From: Ciborinia camelliae
Taxonomy: Eukaryota; Ascomycota; Leotiomycetes; Helotiales; Sclerotiniaceae
NCBI GenBank assembly: GCA_025890175.1
Contig: JANPYM010000001.1
Location: 4,368,107-4,432,106, forward strand
Reading direction: 5' to 3'
DNA length: 64,000 bases
The position numbers and the translations under genes were made by a program. Under the pieces are notes generated by a model. That model saw only the letters and a list, made by a program, of their open reading frames with translations. It was not told where the DNA came from and ran no database searches. Positions 37,662-50,064 of this stretch are shown in pieces (position 1 is the stretch's first letter; every line of letters starts with the position of its first letter).

Positions 37662-38760
37662 GTTTGTGATTTCCAGTTCTCTCGACTTTTTCTTTGGCAT
37701 TTCTGGAAAAGCATGGCGATATTTGGATGGCATGGGATAATATATCAGCAGATGAAATGAATTTCACGAGCAATTTCTTTTTTTTTCCGTTGGGATATTA
37801 CGAGGATAGAATAACGATTTCACGAGTGAGATGGTTATTATCTACTTGCAGTATTGCATGTATCCATGGATTGGTTCTGCTAGATGAGAGAAGATAGTCA
37901 ATGGGCTTCAGATGCGATAAGTGTGTGATCGCAATCAACCGTACCTGCAGTGTTGGTGGAGATGTGGGAATTGATGGGATGGAGAGGTAAAATTATGACT
38001 CCGAGAAAATAGTTAGACATAAGAAGAATCAAATCTTTGAAGTCTATCATATATGTCTATAATCGAATGCAGTGAAACCTTACAGTGACTTTATACGTCG
38101 GTAATGAAATAGTTTTAGAATTTACAAAGTCAAGAAACTCTCTTACCCACCATTAACATGCGTATTTACAAGTTCCTGAAAGTAGACTATTGGATGGTTA
38201 TAGAGAGTCCGGGCGTGAAACTGGAGTTTTATCATTCAATATTAATAATTGCTTATCAGCATCCACCTCTGTATTGTCTGGCCGTGGATAAAATGATGCC
38301 CAAATACGAAGAAGCCAGCACCCAATGAAGAAGGATTTGCCGCGAGTGATTCACACTAGATATTTCGTAAAATCTGCAACCAAATATGTTAGTCGAGGGG
38401 GTGAGAAGGTTGAGAAGATTAAGGTATAAATGAAAGTTGAAAATGCAAGTGCGGCGAGTGAACATCATGAATTCTCAACATCAGTTGGAGTTGGGTATTT
38501 GGTGCATATTAAGTAGACTAAAGTTACCGGGCACCAATCATCAAATCTGTCCCAGAAAAAGCGGCGAAACGACCCTCAATAATCAATAATTTACAACATA
38601 TCCTCATTGGTTATCACCTCGTAAGGGCGAGATAGAGGTATTTATCTACAACTAGGTATCTTACTCATTCGCTTCCTTCAACTGCTGTCATAATTTAATA
38701 AGGATTACAAGGGATCTATGGAGGACTTTCTCATCCCAAAGAAAATAAATATTTCGGCTT
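37662..38760. other. Convergent XRN1/VPS54 3' region
   Basis: These 1.1 kb hold the facing 3' UTRs. No coding frame is supported. Confidence 0.55.
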
Positions 38761-41700
38761 TTAGCTGTTCCCATTTCCGTTGTTGTTCCCGTTCCTATTT
38801 CCATTTTCCAACGCTGGTTGAGTTCCATCGACCTGGGGGGTATCAGGGGGTGGTGTGATTGGGGGTGAAGGCGAAGTTGAACTCCTCGGGACGTTCTTAT
38901 CCTTTACGACTCTGATGATATAATCACCTGCATCATTGGCGCCATCAAGACCACCTATACGTGTTTTAAAGTATTCTGCATCGCGAAGCATTCTATTTTC
39001 TCGTTAGTCACTTGGGTATCATGGGGAAGGGGAATAGCGAGAGAAAGAAAGTTAACGTACCGTGCCTTGGCATCCTCACTTCCCAACGCCACGTCCCCGA
39101 ACGCCTTCCCTAATTGCTCCCTAAAGCTTTTGAAAACCAGCTCCATAATCATATTCACGGTCATATCTGGGAGGTGCTTATTCAGAACTTTATGCAATGT
39201 AAGCGTCTCCTTGGTCATCGTTTCCATGTACGCATTGATAGAACCTGCTCTACTTTCATCCTCCCAGTTAATTGTCTTCATACTTTTAATATGGGCAGTT
39301 GCTCTCCCGGCCATAATATTAAGGAATTTATCGTAGATCAGCTGCTGATGTTCGAGATATGCGCGGCGAATCTTGTCAAACTCGCCCATGAGAACGGAGA
39401 CAGACGAGCCGGTGCCGGCATGTCGACGAACGTATTCACGAATGTACGGAATGAGGACGGATATAAAGGAAGTAGCTTGGGCGGCGAGCGCGAGATGTTT
39501 GGTAGTTATGTTTTTGAGACCTGCGGTAGTAGTAGCTCCGGCTCCGAGAATTAGTTGTTGGACGCGGGAATTGAATAGTGTCAGGTATGAGAGGATCGAC
39601 GTAGCGATTTCGGAGGACATAGATGGAATGCCAGTATTAAGGTGAAGGAGGGTGGCGAGACCATGGAGACAGAGGATTGCAGATATTGGGAGTATATACG
39701 ATTGGTCATCGACGACTGCAGAACGAGTTTGGGCTTTACTAGATGTAGAGGTAGAATTTGGTGTTGAGGCCCCATTCTTGGGGGTACCATTTGTTGGAGG
39801 TGTGAGGAAAGATTGGGTCCCGAGGGTCGAATCAGTACAAGGCTGCCACACTTTGCTGTCGGAGCTCCAGGCTTCAACATCTTGTGTGCTTGCGGAAAGT
39901 ATTCTAGACAAGAGTTCTTTATCTTCATCAGTGAAGTCTTTGGCATTCCAAGGATCTGCTTCCATGCCTGTAGCCAAACTTTGCCGCTCTGATTCAACTA
40001 GTTCCTGGACGTAATCTTTGATGTGACCGTTGACCACATTTTTTAGTGATGTGCCACTTCTACCTGATACAGCTTCACATTCATTTGCGAAAAGTAGGTT
40101 CAATGTAAAATACCGTAGAAATCTTTCGACCGAGAGATGGGTACTTTGTTCTGTCCTCACCCGCAACACCTTCACTATTTTATCTTGAGCAATATCGACA
40201 GCTTGTCCCAGAAGACTAGACATGTCCATGGTCTGATGCATTTCTTCCTGCAACTCCCTCCCAGAACTACCCCTCAGACTAGGGCTCATTCTAGCATTGA
40301 TTGACCCTATAACAGGACTCCGTGGAGGCGACTTTATACCCCCAGGAGTGTCAGGATCCCCAAGAGTACTAGTAACGTCTAGAAGTACTTTGACTTGAGT
40401 TCCCAGCCTTCTTAGAGTCTCGCCAACCTGAATATAGGTTTTTTTAAGGAGTTCTTCAGCATCATCTGGATTCAGTGAACGTAGATTGCGAGCTAATATC
40501 ATTGACTTTTCTTGCTGGTTCTTCTGCCTGGCGCCACCAACCGTGGACGCCGACATCATAGAATCGGCATCATCATCATTAGAGCTAGGGAGGAAGCGTC
40601 GGATGATATTCCGCACCTCCCGCAACACGGCATCTCTGAATTCAGAAGTTGCAGCCGAAGTATGTTTTGCCCTATACAAGCCGCTCAGGTTCGATAATAA
40701 TTCTGTCCGGAATTCGTCAGGAACTGTCAAATATGTGGGCTGCTGCGAAGAAGCTTCGCGACACTGATTGCCCCTTGATCTCGAAGATGCATTGCTCCAA
40801 CGTTGCAGTGTGTCTTCGGCAGACACCGTTTCAACGTGTCGCCTGAGATCACCAAGAAGGGCTTGGAGAAATCTGGCTTCGAAACTTTTGCCGATCCGGA
40901 AACGTAAAGTGTCCAAATCATTCGTTACCCCTTGCAAGGCTGTAGCACCTCTCAAGTCTCGGAGTTGTATTTTTTGCTGGCCCGGTTTACTCAGCATCTC
41001 CTCGCCTGCGATAAGTTTCTCCAGGGCATCGATGGCGTTCAATGCTTGTTCCACATCGCCATTCTCCACCATTGATTCACAGCTCGCAACGGCGTCTACT
41101 ATTTGTTTAAGTTGCTGAACTGCATCATTTAATTGCTTCAAATTCTCTCTCCTTCTTTGTAGATTTACAATTTTCAATCCACCGGCAGCCATTTCTTCAT
41201 CCAAATCTTCCAATTCCTTTCTTAGGGTTTTGATCCTCTCTACGGAAACTGCTGCCTCAGAATGAAGTTCTCTCAAAGATCCTAATGCCGCAAAAAAAGA
41301 AGACGAGGCCGTAGATATTGAGGATATTAGATGCACCTCAATAGTGTCCATATACCACGACAACTTCTCCTGAAGAATAGCATTCGTAGCTAGAGCTTTT
41401 CTGGGATTAATTGTGGAGCCATTACTTGCTCGACGTTCGTCGGGGGAGCCAGACGTTGGCCGGATAACCTCTGAGCGTTCGCTGACAACATCAAAGGTTC
41501 TTGGGTTTTCCAGGTGAAAGTCCTCCTCGAAATACACGTTGGGAACAGTAGAAATGGGGGTTGGCGCATGTAGAGCTCTTCTTCCACTACTCGACTTTTT
41601 CCGAACAGATGCTGAGGGACTCTCCAACGATGCAAGAGAGGCCAGGGAGGCTTTCCTAGAAAGTTTAGGTGTCCGCACGTCAAAGTCTAGGATATCCGCG

Positions 41701-42286
41701 AGGTCGTCCACCTTGTTACCTTTGCGTAACAATTGAGTACCACCCTCTTCCTCATTCTCTTTCGCTCTTTGTAATGCATCATAAGTTGCTCCTACTTGGT
41801 TCAGATACGATTTGAATTCCGCAGGATCAACATGGGGTATATTTGTAAGCGTTACTGGGGGTATATCTCGAGCCGTCGGAGGTTTATGTGCACTTGATGC
41901 GGGGGCGGAAGTGTGGGGAATGTGACCAGTTCGAACAATCGGTGGTTGGAGTAAAGTAGATATAGCTTGCATATGTCAGTTTCCTAACCGCAACATTCAT
42001 TGTCCCATACATTCTCAGTACATACCGTTATGCCCGGATTCATTCAATCCATACTGTGAGAATGCGTCCAATGTCCCCCCTATCGAGTGTATCGAGCTAG
42101 CTGTTGACCCGCGCCGTGGATAAAGTCTGCCACTGGAGGAGCCTGGTCTGCTAGATATCAGCAATTTAGTCTTTACCGGATTTCAAGTTGCGCAACAGAC
42201 CTTGGGAAAGGATATTCGTTCCGTGCCCCAGGAGAAGAAGGAGAAAGACTCTCCACAGAAAACCGCGATGCCGGGGAACGATCCAT
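38761..42286 (-). CDS. VPS54: GARP complex subunit Vps54, 1,115 aa, four exons
   Basis: Exons on the minus strand: 42286-42201, 42150-42026, 41965-39061 and 38992-38761. Introns are 50, 60 and 68 nt with matching phases, giving 1,115 aa. The start chosen is the MDRSPASRFSVESLSP exon; the large exon alone would lack about 70 residues typical of the family (RRGSTASSIHSIGGTLD). Vps54 is the GARP subunit that tethers endosome-derived vesicles at the trans-Golgi and contacts SNAREs through its N terminus. Family marks are AISTLLQPPIVRTG, KPPTARDIPPVTLTNIPHVDP, the N-terminal coiled-coil rod (KLSWYMDTIEVHLISSIS, LRELHSEAAVSVERIKTLR) and a helical C-terminal Vps54 domain (about 800-1050). The last 40 residues are an Asn/Gly/Pro-rich tail. 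It diverges from MCM5. Confidence 0.92.
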
Positions 42287-42954
42287 GATTCTAATTATAT
42301 AACGATCGCTCTACAGCGAACCTCAACCTCCCCGACAGCCGCGCAATAGTAAGTTAAAGCCGGCAATAACGGGGGCGTGAGTCAAAAAGTAGTCCGAAGG
42401 AAGATACCTTCACTACTCAATGTACAGGCCACGGAGGCACATTCGTAAGCTACCTAGTCAACACAGATTTGTTGACAAACACTAATCGTTATGGGGGTAT
42501 CATTGCTGGCAAAAAGAAAGTTGGGAGGATGAGTTTATCCAAATTGTCATGTCGTTGATTCGTGCAAGTTGCATATTCATGAATTCATTGATTTGATTGT
42601 TTCTAGTTACCAAGGTTTCATTGAAGTGATTGATTGAAGTTCCGTTCTTTCAGCCTTTCGTTCTACCTCCATATTCATTGTCGGTATTCGATTGGTTGAT
42701 CCGAGTATGAGGCTGAGGCCCAAGGCTGTGGCTTGCCAGGATTACAAGCTGTGGCTAATAAGTAGGAAGTAAGTTCCATGCAAACACTTTACACGAATTT
42801 GTCGCGTTCAAAAAAGGAGAAAACGCGTTTTATCAAAAACCTCAGGTTCTCCCACTTAGCAACAGCAGGACAACAGTAAGTGGAATATCAACACTACCAA
42901 GAGCCCCGCACCCGGATTTCATACTCAACAACACAAAAAGATATCAACAATAAG
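42287..42954. other. Divergent VPS54/MCM5 promoter region
   Basis: These 668 bp separate two outward-facing starts. An ACGCGT box lies near the MCM5 side. No coding frame is supported. Confidence 0.6.
42823..42828. promoter_or_regulatory. MCB box (ACGCGT) upstream of MCM5
   Basis: ACGCGT inside the palindrome AAACGCGTTT lies 127 nt upstream of the MCM5 ATG. A half-site-like TCGCGTT lies 20 nt further upstream. MCB boxes bind the Mbp1/Swi6-type factor MBF, which drives G1/S genes, including MCM genes, in yeasts. The site is seen directly; its use in this fungus is inference. Confidence 0.55.
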
Positions 42955-45281
42955 ATGGACCGCCAATCTGTATTTTCCTTGAGTGTTTTACCACCTGAGT
43001 ATGGCGACAATGAAGATACTCGGGGTCAAGTCCAATCGCAATTAGAGCAATTTATTCTCCAATTTCGCATTGATAATGCCTTCATCTACAGGTATGAAGC
43101 ATTTCGCCGAGTGTGTCGATATCATGCTAAAGAAGTCAATACAGGGATCAAATTCGAGAAAACGTTCTATTAAAACAATACTTTTGCGATGTCGACGTTG
43201 GACACTTGATATCCTTTAATGAAGAGCTTGCACACAGACTTGCGACTGAACCTGCAGAGATTATACCATTGGTAACAATACCCAGAAAACCGCTTGCAAA
43301 CTTTCTTTAACGGAGCTCCAGTTCGAAAGTGCACTAAAAAGATGTACTCATCGAATCGTATATCCCTCGGACAGAGATATTGTCCTTCCCGAACATCAGC
43401 TTCTCTTACACTCCACAGCTTCGGAAATTTCCATTCGAGATCTAGACGCTCTAGCCATTTCCCGCCTTGTACGAGTACCAGGTATCGTCATTGGAGCCTC
43501 AGTACTTTCCTCAAAAGCAACAGCATTAAATATACAATGTCGGAATTGTCGCTCTACAAAGGTGTTACCGGTATCTGGTGGATTTTCTGGTGTTTCATTG
43601 CCCAGAGTTTGTGATAGACAAAAGATGCCTGGAGATCCACCTTGTACGATGGATCCATATGTGGTCGTTCATGAGTCTTCTCAATTCGTTGATCAACAAA
43701 TTATTAAGCTTCAAGAAGCTCCAGATCAAGTCCCGGTAGGAGAACTACCACGACACGTTCTTATTTCAACCGATAGATACTTGACGAACCGTGTGGTGCC
43801 AGGTACGAGATGTATGATCACTGGTATATTTTCTATTTATCAAAACAAAAACACAAAAGGCTCCTCCACAACCTCGGCGGTTGCCATTCGAACCCCATAC
43901 CTGAGAGCTGTTGGTATCCATAGCGATGTCGATCACACAGCAAAGGGCAATGCAGTATTCTCCGAAGAGGAAGAGCAAGAATTCCTCGAAATGTCACGTA
44001 GACCTGACCTCTACAGTGTCTTCGCTTCCTGCATAGCTCCGTCCATCTATGGCAACAACGATATCAAAAAAGCGATAGCATGTCTGCTTCTCGGTGGATC
44101 AAAAAAGATTCTTCCTGATGGTATGAAACTCCGTGGTGATATTAATGTCCTTCTCCTCGGTGACCCCGGAACTGCCAAATCACAACTTTTAAAATTCGTC
44201 GAAAAAGTCGCACCCATCGCTATCTACACGTCCGGAAAAGGATCTTCTGCTGCTGGTCTTACTGCCTCCGTCCAACGTGATCACACAACCCGAGAATTTT
44301 ATCTCGAAGGAGGAGCTATGGTTCTTGCAGATGGAGGTGTTGTATGCATTGACGAATTCGATAAAATGCGTGACGAGGATCGAGTGGCCATCCACGAAGC
44401 TATGGAACAACAAACTATTTCTATAGCTAAAGCCGGCATCACTACAATTCTCAATGCACGAACTTCTGTTCTCGCTGCAGCCAATCCTATTTTCGGACGT
44501 TATGATGATCTCAAATCGCCGGGCGAGAATATCGATTTCCAGACTACAATTCTGTCGCGTTTCGATATGATTTTTATAGTCAAGGATGAGCATGAGAGGG
44601 GCAAAGATGAGAAGATGGCGAGACACGTCATGAATGTTCACATGGGTGGTCGAGGAAGGGAAGAACAAGCCGAGTCGGAGATTCCTGTTGAAAAGATGAA
44701 GAGATACGTCAGTTACTGTAAATCGTATGTATATACTTCCATTCCGTCTCTTATAACATAAAAGTATGAAACTAACAACACCCAGTCGTTGCGCACCACG
44801 TCTCTCCCCAGAAGCCGCTGAAAAGCTCTCGTCTCACTTTGTTTCCATCCGAAAACAAGTCCATGCCACCGAAATGACGACAAACGAACGCTCTTCTATC
44901 CCCATCACCGTCCGCCAACTTGAAGCCATTATCCGAATAACAGAATCACTCGCTAAAATCTCCCTGTCCCCTATTGCCCATGAACATCACGTCGACGAAG
45001 CAATCCGATTGTTCTTGGCATCTACCATGGATGCCGTTCAACAGGGTGTTGCACAGCAAGGAAGTAAGGAACTACAGGACGAAGTTGCGAGATTAGAGGA
45101 AGAACTGAAGAAAAGATTGCCAGTCGGTTGGAGCACAAGTCTGGCGACCTTGAAGAGGGAAATGTGTGAGGGAAGAGGCTTTAGCGAGATGAGTTTGGAA
45201 AGAGCATTGGTGGTGCTGCAGAGGAGAGATACCATTGCAATTAGGGGGCAGGGCAGTCAGGTTTATAGGAGCGGTGCATAG
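42955..45281 (+). CDS. MCM5: DNA replication licensing factor Mcm5, 720 aa
   Basis: Exons 42955-43091, 43145-43271, 43322-44724 and 44786-45281 join across introns of 53, 50 and 61 nt with consistent phases, giving 720 aa, the normal Mcm5 length. The N terminus ([18 protein letters not shown]) is Mcm5-specific. A Cys cluster (CRNC at about 181 with later Cys residues) marks the zinc-binding subdomain. The AAA+ core has Walker [14 protein letters not shown], Walker [10 protein letters not shown] and the arginine-finger motif SRFDMIF, with the family signature [20 protein letters not shown]. Mcm5 is one of six subunits of the MCM2-7 replicative helicase loaded at origins in G1; the Mcm2/5 interface is its gate. 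A C-terminal winged-helix region ends the protein. An MCB box upstream suits G1/S expression. Confidence 0.96.
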
Positions 45282-46719
45282 GGATACGAGAGTGATGTTT
45301 GATGTCTGCATGAATAATTACGTTTGGCGTTAGGACGAAAGAATATTGTGTTATTTACGCATAGGATGCGAATGGAAGGTCCTTGGTTCCATAGTCTATT
45401 ATAATAGTATGAAGTGCCCAATGATTTTAAAATATCATTTTATTTAATGGGCTGATGAACACAGGGACGAGAGAACTTTACACAAGAATACCTATTCTAC
45501 AATGTTTCGTGAATACATTTCACATCAGGCAAAAATCACTTCAATAGGTATTCTAACATACTCACTCTCCTTTCTACGGCATCAACCAAAACCTCATATT
45601 TCACAAATGTAAAATGGTTTAGCACCTATTCATCCCATATACTCTCATTCACTCTCACCCTTAATTCAACATTCACTGTATAGGCCAGCACCCTTCTGCG
45701 ATTCAGCTCTAGATTGCCACACCATATGTTGGTCAGATTGTGCCGGTATTTGGGGGTCCTGATGACTATATGTATTCGTATATCTGTAAGGCGAATCTTA
45801 ACGCCTATTCTGAGGTTTATTCATCTCCACCCCCTCCTCCTCCTCATTCACCTCTCCTTTCTCGCTTATATCATTGCAATTTTCTTTGGTTCTATGTTTG
45901 CAAAATGTGTGTAGGTAACATGTAAGTCGTAAACTATATATCGCTTCATCATCTGATCTTCTCCGTTTGCTTTTACTTCAAATCTCCTTTTTGCGCCTGC
46001 TAATCATAAACAGATATATGCTTTGAACGCTCACTCATTCGGAAAAAGAAAAGCTTATGTTTAATGTTAAATTTATTTGGCTTCATTCTTCCCCTCCACC
46101 TTCCCTTCGATACTTATCTGATCTTCTCCTCACCCTCGCCTTTGCCTCGCATTGAGAATTGAAATCACACCCTGTACCAAGACAAGACGAGACCAACATG
46201 GAAAACTGGAGTCAAGATTAGAGGAGATTCCAGCTTCAAATACTTCACCCATTTGATTGCAAACAATCACATCATATGATATCATATCACATACCAGTCC
46301 ATACCTTGTAGCCCAACATAACATTTTGATATCATTGCATTCGCTCCTATATCACAATCTCCCCTTGAAAAAAAAACTTAAATAATTGGAAAGGGATTCA
46401 CTTTCCAGACATCCTCTTTGAGTGAGACATTCGCTTGAATTCCTTCATGCCGTTCTGCATCACCAAAACGCCCGCTCCTGGCTCCTCCATCCTCGTAACT
46501 AATTTTGTAGCGGCGATTTCTAAACTTCTTATCTGAAAATCCATCCCATGAAGAACATCTCGCGACCCATTACGTACTCTGGCTATGAATATCAATAATC
46601 TTACAAAAGCTTTGTCCGCCGCATGCGCGCTAAAAGAGCTCCTTCCCAGATGTACAATGCTGCAAGCTTTTGTTGAAATCTCTCATTGTATCTGTAGGGG
46701 CGGTTCATATGAAACCATT
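45282..46719. other. Convergent MCM5/CTK1 3' region
   Basis: About 1.4 kb between two gene ends, with CT-rich tracts and only short open frames. It contains 3' UTRs and probably nothing else. Confidence 0.55.
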
Positions 46720-49700
46720 TTAGTTACTGGAAGCAGCGACCTCCTGATTTATGGGTATAGAAGACGGCAGTGGTATGCTTGGGGGGCCCATCATTACTCG
46801 CTTTGGGTCTCTGTCGGAGCTCGCTTCGCCCTCGGCACTCCTCTTCTTTTCCTTTTCCTTTTCCTTCTGGGCTGCCCTTCGTGCTTCTTTATCTTTACGT
46901 TCATTTTCTTTGCGTAATGCCTTAGATTCAAATTCATGCCAATCGCCCTTGAGTTCTTTGAGCCTGTTTCAAAGGATTAGCTAATGATCACTTGGTAAAG
47001 GGGTTGGAAAATAAGGAAATAACATACTCAATAGCCTGTCTCGGCATTGGCTCTTCCGTTGTGAAATACGGATGCTCAAGGACATCAGAAGCAGAAGGTC
47101 GCTTGGCAGGATCATATTGAAACATGGCATCCAATAGCTCAAACGCAGCTGGCGTAACTCGTTCTTTATATTTCTCGGCAAAAACGTTGGGTCGTTTGGC
47201 AGAAGGCCTAAGAAGTTCGAACCATGCCATATCTACTAAGCCCGGCCAATCGGTTCGATTGGGCGTTCCGAGCACTGCGTAAATTTTCTCGAGCTGGCTA
47301 ATTTCACCACCATCTCCGGGGAATATTGCATGTCGAGTGAATATTTCAACCAAGACACAGGCTGCGCTCCATATGTCGACTGCAGGGCCATATTGTGTCT
47401 CGCCAAGGAGAAGTTCTGGTGAACGATACCAGATAGTGATGACACGATTAGTATAGTCTAGCTGCCTTCGCTTTGCGTAAAACCGAGCCAGTCCAAAATC
47501 TGCTAGTTTCAGTTGCCCTTCATCACTAACAAGGATGTTTGCTGCTTTGATATCTCGATGTAGAACGCCCCGGCGATGAAGGTAATCAAGACCCTCGAAA
47601 AGTTGCTTAGCCAGATGCTTTTTATGAGCTGCATCCAGTTTGAAGGATGGATGATTGAGCAAGCCTGTCAGATCGTGTGACAGATATTCAAAAACCATGA
47701 AGCAATCGTTCTTTTCCACCATTACCTCCTGTAAATTAACGATACTTGGGTGCTTCAAGGATTGAAGCAGTTTAATCTCTCGTACCGCAGTCACGGGAAA
47801 GCCATCGCGTTCTCCTTCCATGCGTATCTTCTTCAAAGCAACCAACTTCTTTGTATAAACATGGATAGCTTTGAACACTTTGCCGTATGTCCCAGATCCC
47901 ACCACAGATTCATTACCAGGTTTTCTATAGTATACAGAATCTGATGCCTTGTATTCAGGAAGTAGTTGTGGCTTCGACTTCAAACGTTGCATAGTCTTCT
48001 TGACCTTACGAGTGATGGGGGGCGGTGGCTCGCGGAATGTATGCTGTGCTCTTGCAGATGCTGGTTCTGTGGGAATATTTCGTGTCGCTGCAGGACCACG
48101 AGGGCTATTTTGCATATCTCGCTTGATTGGCGCAGCATTCAGCTTTTGGGAGATTTCGGGCTTTGGAGTAGTAGCCGCTTTCGCCGGACCTTTGAAAGCA
48201 AAACTGAATTTCGAGGAATTCTGTTGGCTTTGAGGTCCTGTTGGCGGCGGTCGACTTGGAGGAGGCATCTGTTCCTCATCATTCTTCTTGCTAGTATCCT
48301 CGGCTTGGAGATCCTTCGAGGGTCTGAACAAGTCTTCGCTTTCGTCTACCTGGTTTTGTTGTGGTATTGCACCAGAATCAAGTGGATTCTGTGATGGGAA
48401 CTGCTGCTGCGGGGACATATGCTGAGGTGTGACGTTACCAGAATTGGTAAACTGGCCACGACTAGCACTAGAGGGACCAGAAGGAGGATTCCATTGAGGA
48501 TTGAACTGATTACCGCGACCACCTCGGGAATTGAAACTATTAGCTCGAAAATTTCGTTGGTTGCCTCTGAAATTGTTCATCGGCCCCGTAGGAGGTGCCG
48601 CTTGGTAGGATGGAGATTGTGCTTGATTGCCATACATTTGACTTTGTGGGCCAGTAGGAGTAGTATACCCCGGTTGTTGCTGATAACTTGGTTGGAATTG
48701 CCTGCAAGTCTCGTTAGCTTATTGAATCATTAATACTACGAAATGACAGCTTACGAAGTGGGTGAAAATTGTTGTTGCTGTGAGCCATTCCAATTTCCAC
48801 GCCCAGAAGAGTATGGTGATTGTGCCTGAGGTGAACCATGATACGAGTTTGGAGTCATTTGATGCTGTGGAGATTGTGAAAATTGCCGTGGATCGGCTTG
48901 AGGCCCTTGAGGAACTTGATTGAATTGTGGTTTCAAAGGAAATGCGGCCTGCATCTGCTGGTTTGGGTTGTACCCTTGCTGGTTATTAAAGAATCCTCTG
49001 TTGGCCATCTTATCCGACTTAACCTCAATACTATTCGCTCCTGAAGCTGCCGATGTAGGTCGACCTCGAGGTTTATTATTCGGGCGATATTCGTCTCGTG
49101 GAGGCCGTCCCTTATCTCGCTTTGGAGAACGTCTCCTATTTCCTTTTGGCCCTTTCGGTGCACGGGGTGATTGACGACGACCTCGATTTGGAGGATCGTA
49201 TCTGTCCACCTCTGGTGATCGACGGCTCGAGTATGGGGAAAGGTCTCGCTTCTTCTCCTTATTTTCAACGGACTCTATCACCGGTCTTCCTACGTCCTTC
49301 TGTTCTTGCTCGGTAGTTCTCTGTGGAGATTTATTGCGATTCGCCGGGGGATCGTCGTAGTCCAAGGAGGATGAAGGTCGAGGTTTTTCGAATTTATCGC
49401 GATTTTGGCCAGGAGATCGTCCACGCTTATCGTTTTTCCCAAAATCTCTACGGTTTCGAGGATTTACTTCCTCGCGATGATTATTTCTGTTTTGTTCAGT
49501 TTGTCGATTTCGGTGTTGTGATGCAGACCGATTTCGTCGCTTCCTGTCTCGCCGGGATGACCCTTTGCTAGCTCCGTTGTGCCGTACTGGACTGCGAGAA
49601 TTTCTGCGAACTTTCTTTTGTTGATTGCGACTCGGCGATGGGCTACGACTCTTCCTTCGTTTGATCGGTTGGGGAGAATGGGCAGGATTTCCTCTGACAG

Positions 49701-50064
49701 GGTCTGAGCCTCGCGTCTCCAATAGTAATTCCCTGCCTTGATTGCGCTTCAACGCCTCTTCTTGTGTATCCTTTCCTGGCCGAGGAGATAATTGTCTTCT
49801 GCGTTCCGGGCTGCGATCTCGCCTTTCAGCTTCTTGTGATGGCCTTGACCTATCAGCACTGCGATCTTTAATGTTGGGTGTCCTGTCGGTTTCCGGTCGA
49901 CGTGCCGTGGGAGACCTTGATCTTCTCGACCGTCGTTCAATAACTCCTCGGTCTACTCTACCTCTATCTCTACGATCGTCACCGGGGCTCCAGCTGTCTT
50001 TCATCTCGAGCGCGATCGCATCTCGAGCAGTGAGGTGTTCTTTTGGTTGTGGAGGTGAAGGCAT
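46720..50064 (-). CDS. CTK1: CTD kinase catalytic subunit, Ctk1/CDK12 type, 1,075 aa
   Basis: Exons on the minus strand: 50064-48755, 48701-47028 and 46963-46720, with introns of 53 and 64 nt and matching phases, giving 1,075 aa. The frame is open upstream, but the first in-frame ATG is at 50064. Residues 1-330 are Arg/Ser/Asp-rich (RRSRRSRSPTARR and similar), and 350-690 are Gln/Asn/Gly/Pro-rich. The kinase domain runs about 700-990: G-loop VGSGTYGKV, VALKKI lysine, PVTAVRE helix (the PSTAIRE equivalent), catalytic HRDIKAANIL, DFGLARF and the APE-like SPELLLGE. This sequence type belongs to Ctk1/Lsk1/CDK12, which phosphorylates Ser2 of the Pol II CTD in elongation with a cyclin-K partner. 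The C-terminal exon is highly charged (RKENERKDKEARR). It acts in the nucleus. The RS-rich extension is like metazoan CDK12/13 rather than budding yeast. Confidence 0.94.

Noticed and set aside
38761..42286. First impression of a COG6 subunit for the minus-strand coiled-coil protein
   Set aside because: The N-terminal AISTLLQPPIVRTG and HPPVTLTNIPHVDP-like segments and the RRGSTASSIHSIGGTLD exon are Vps54 features.
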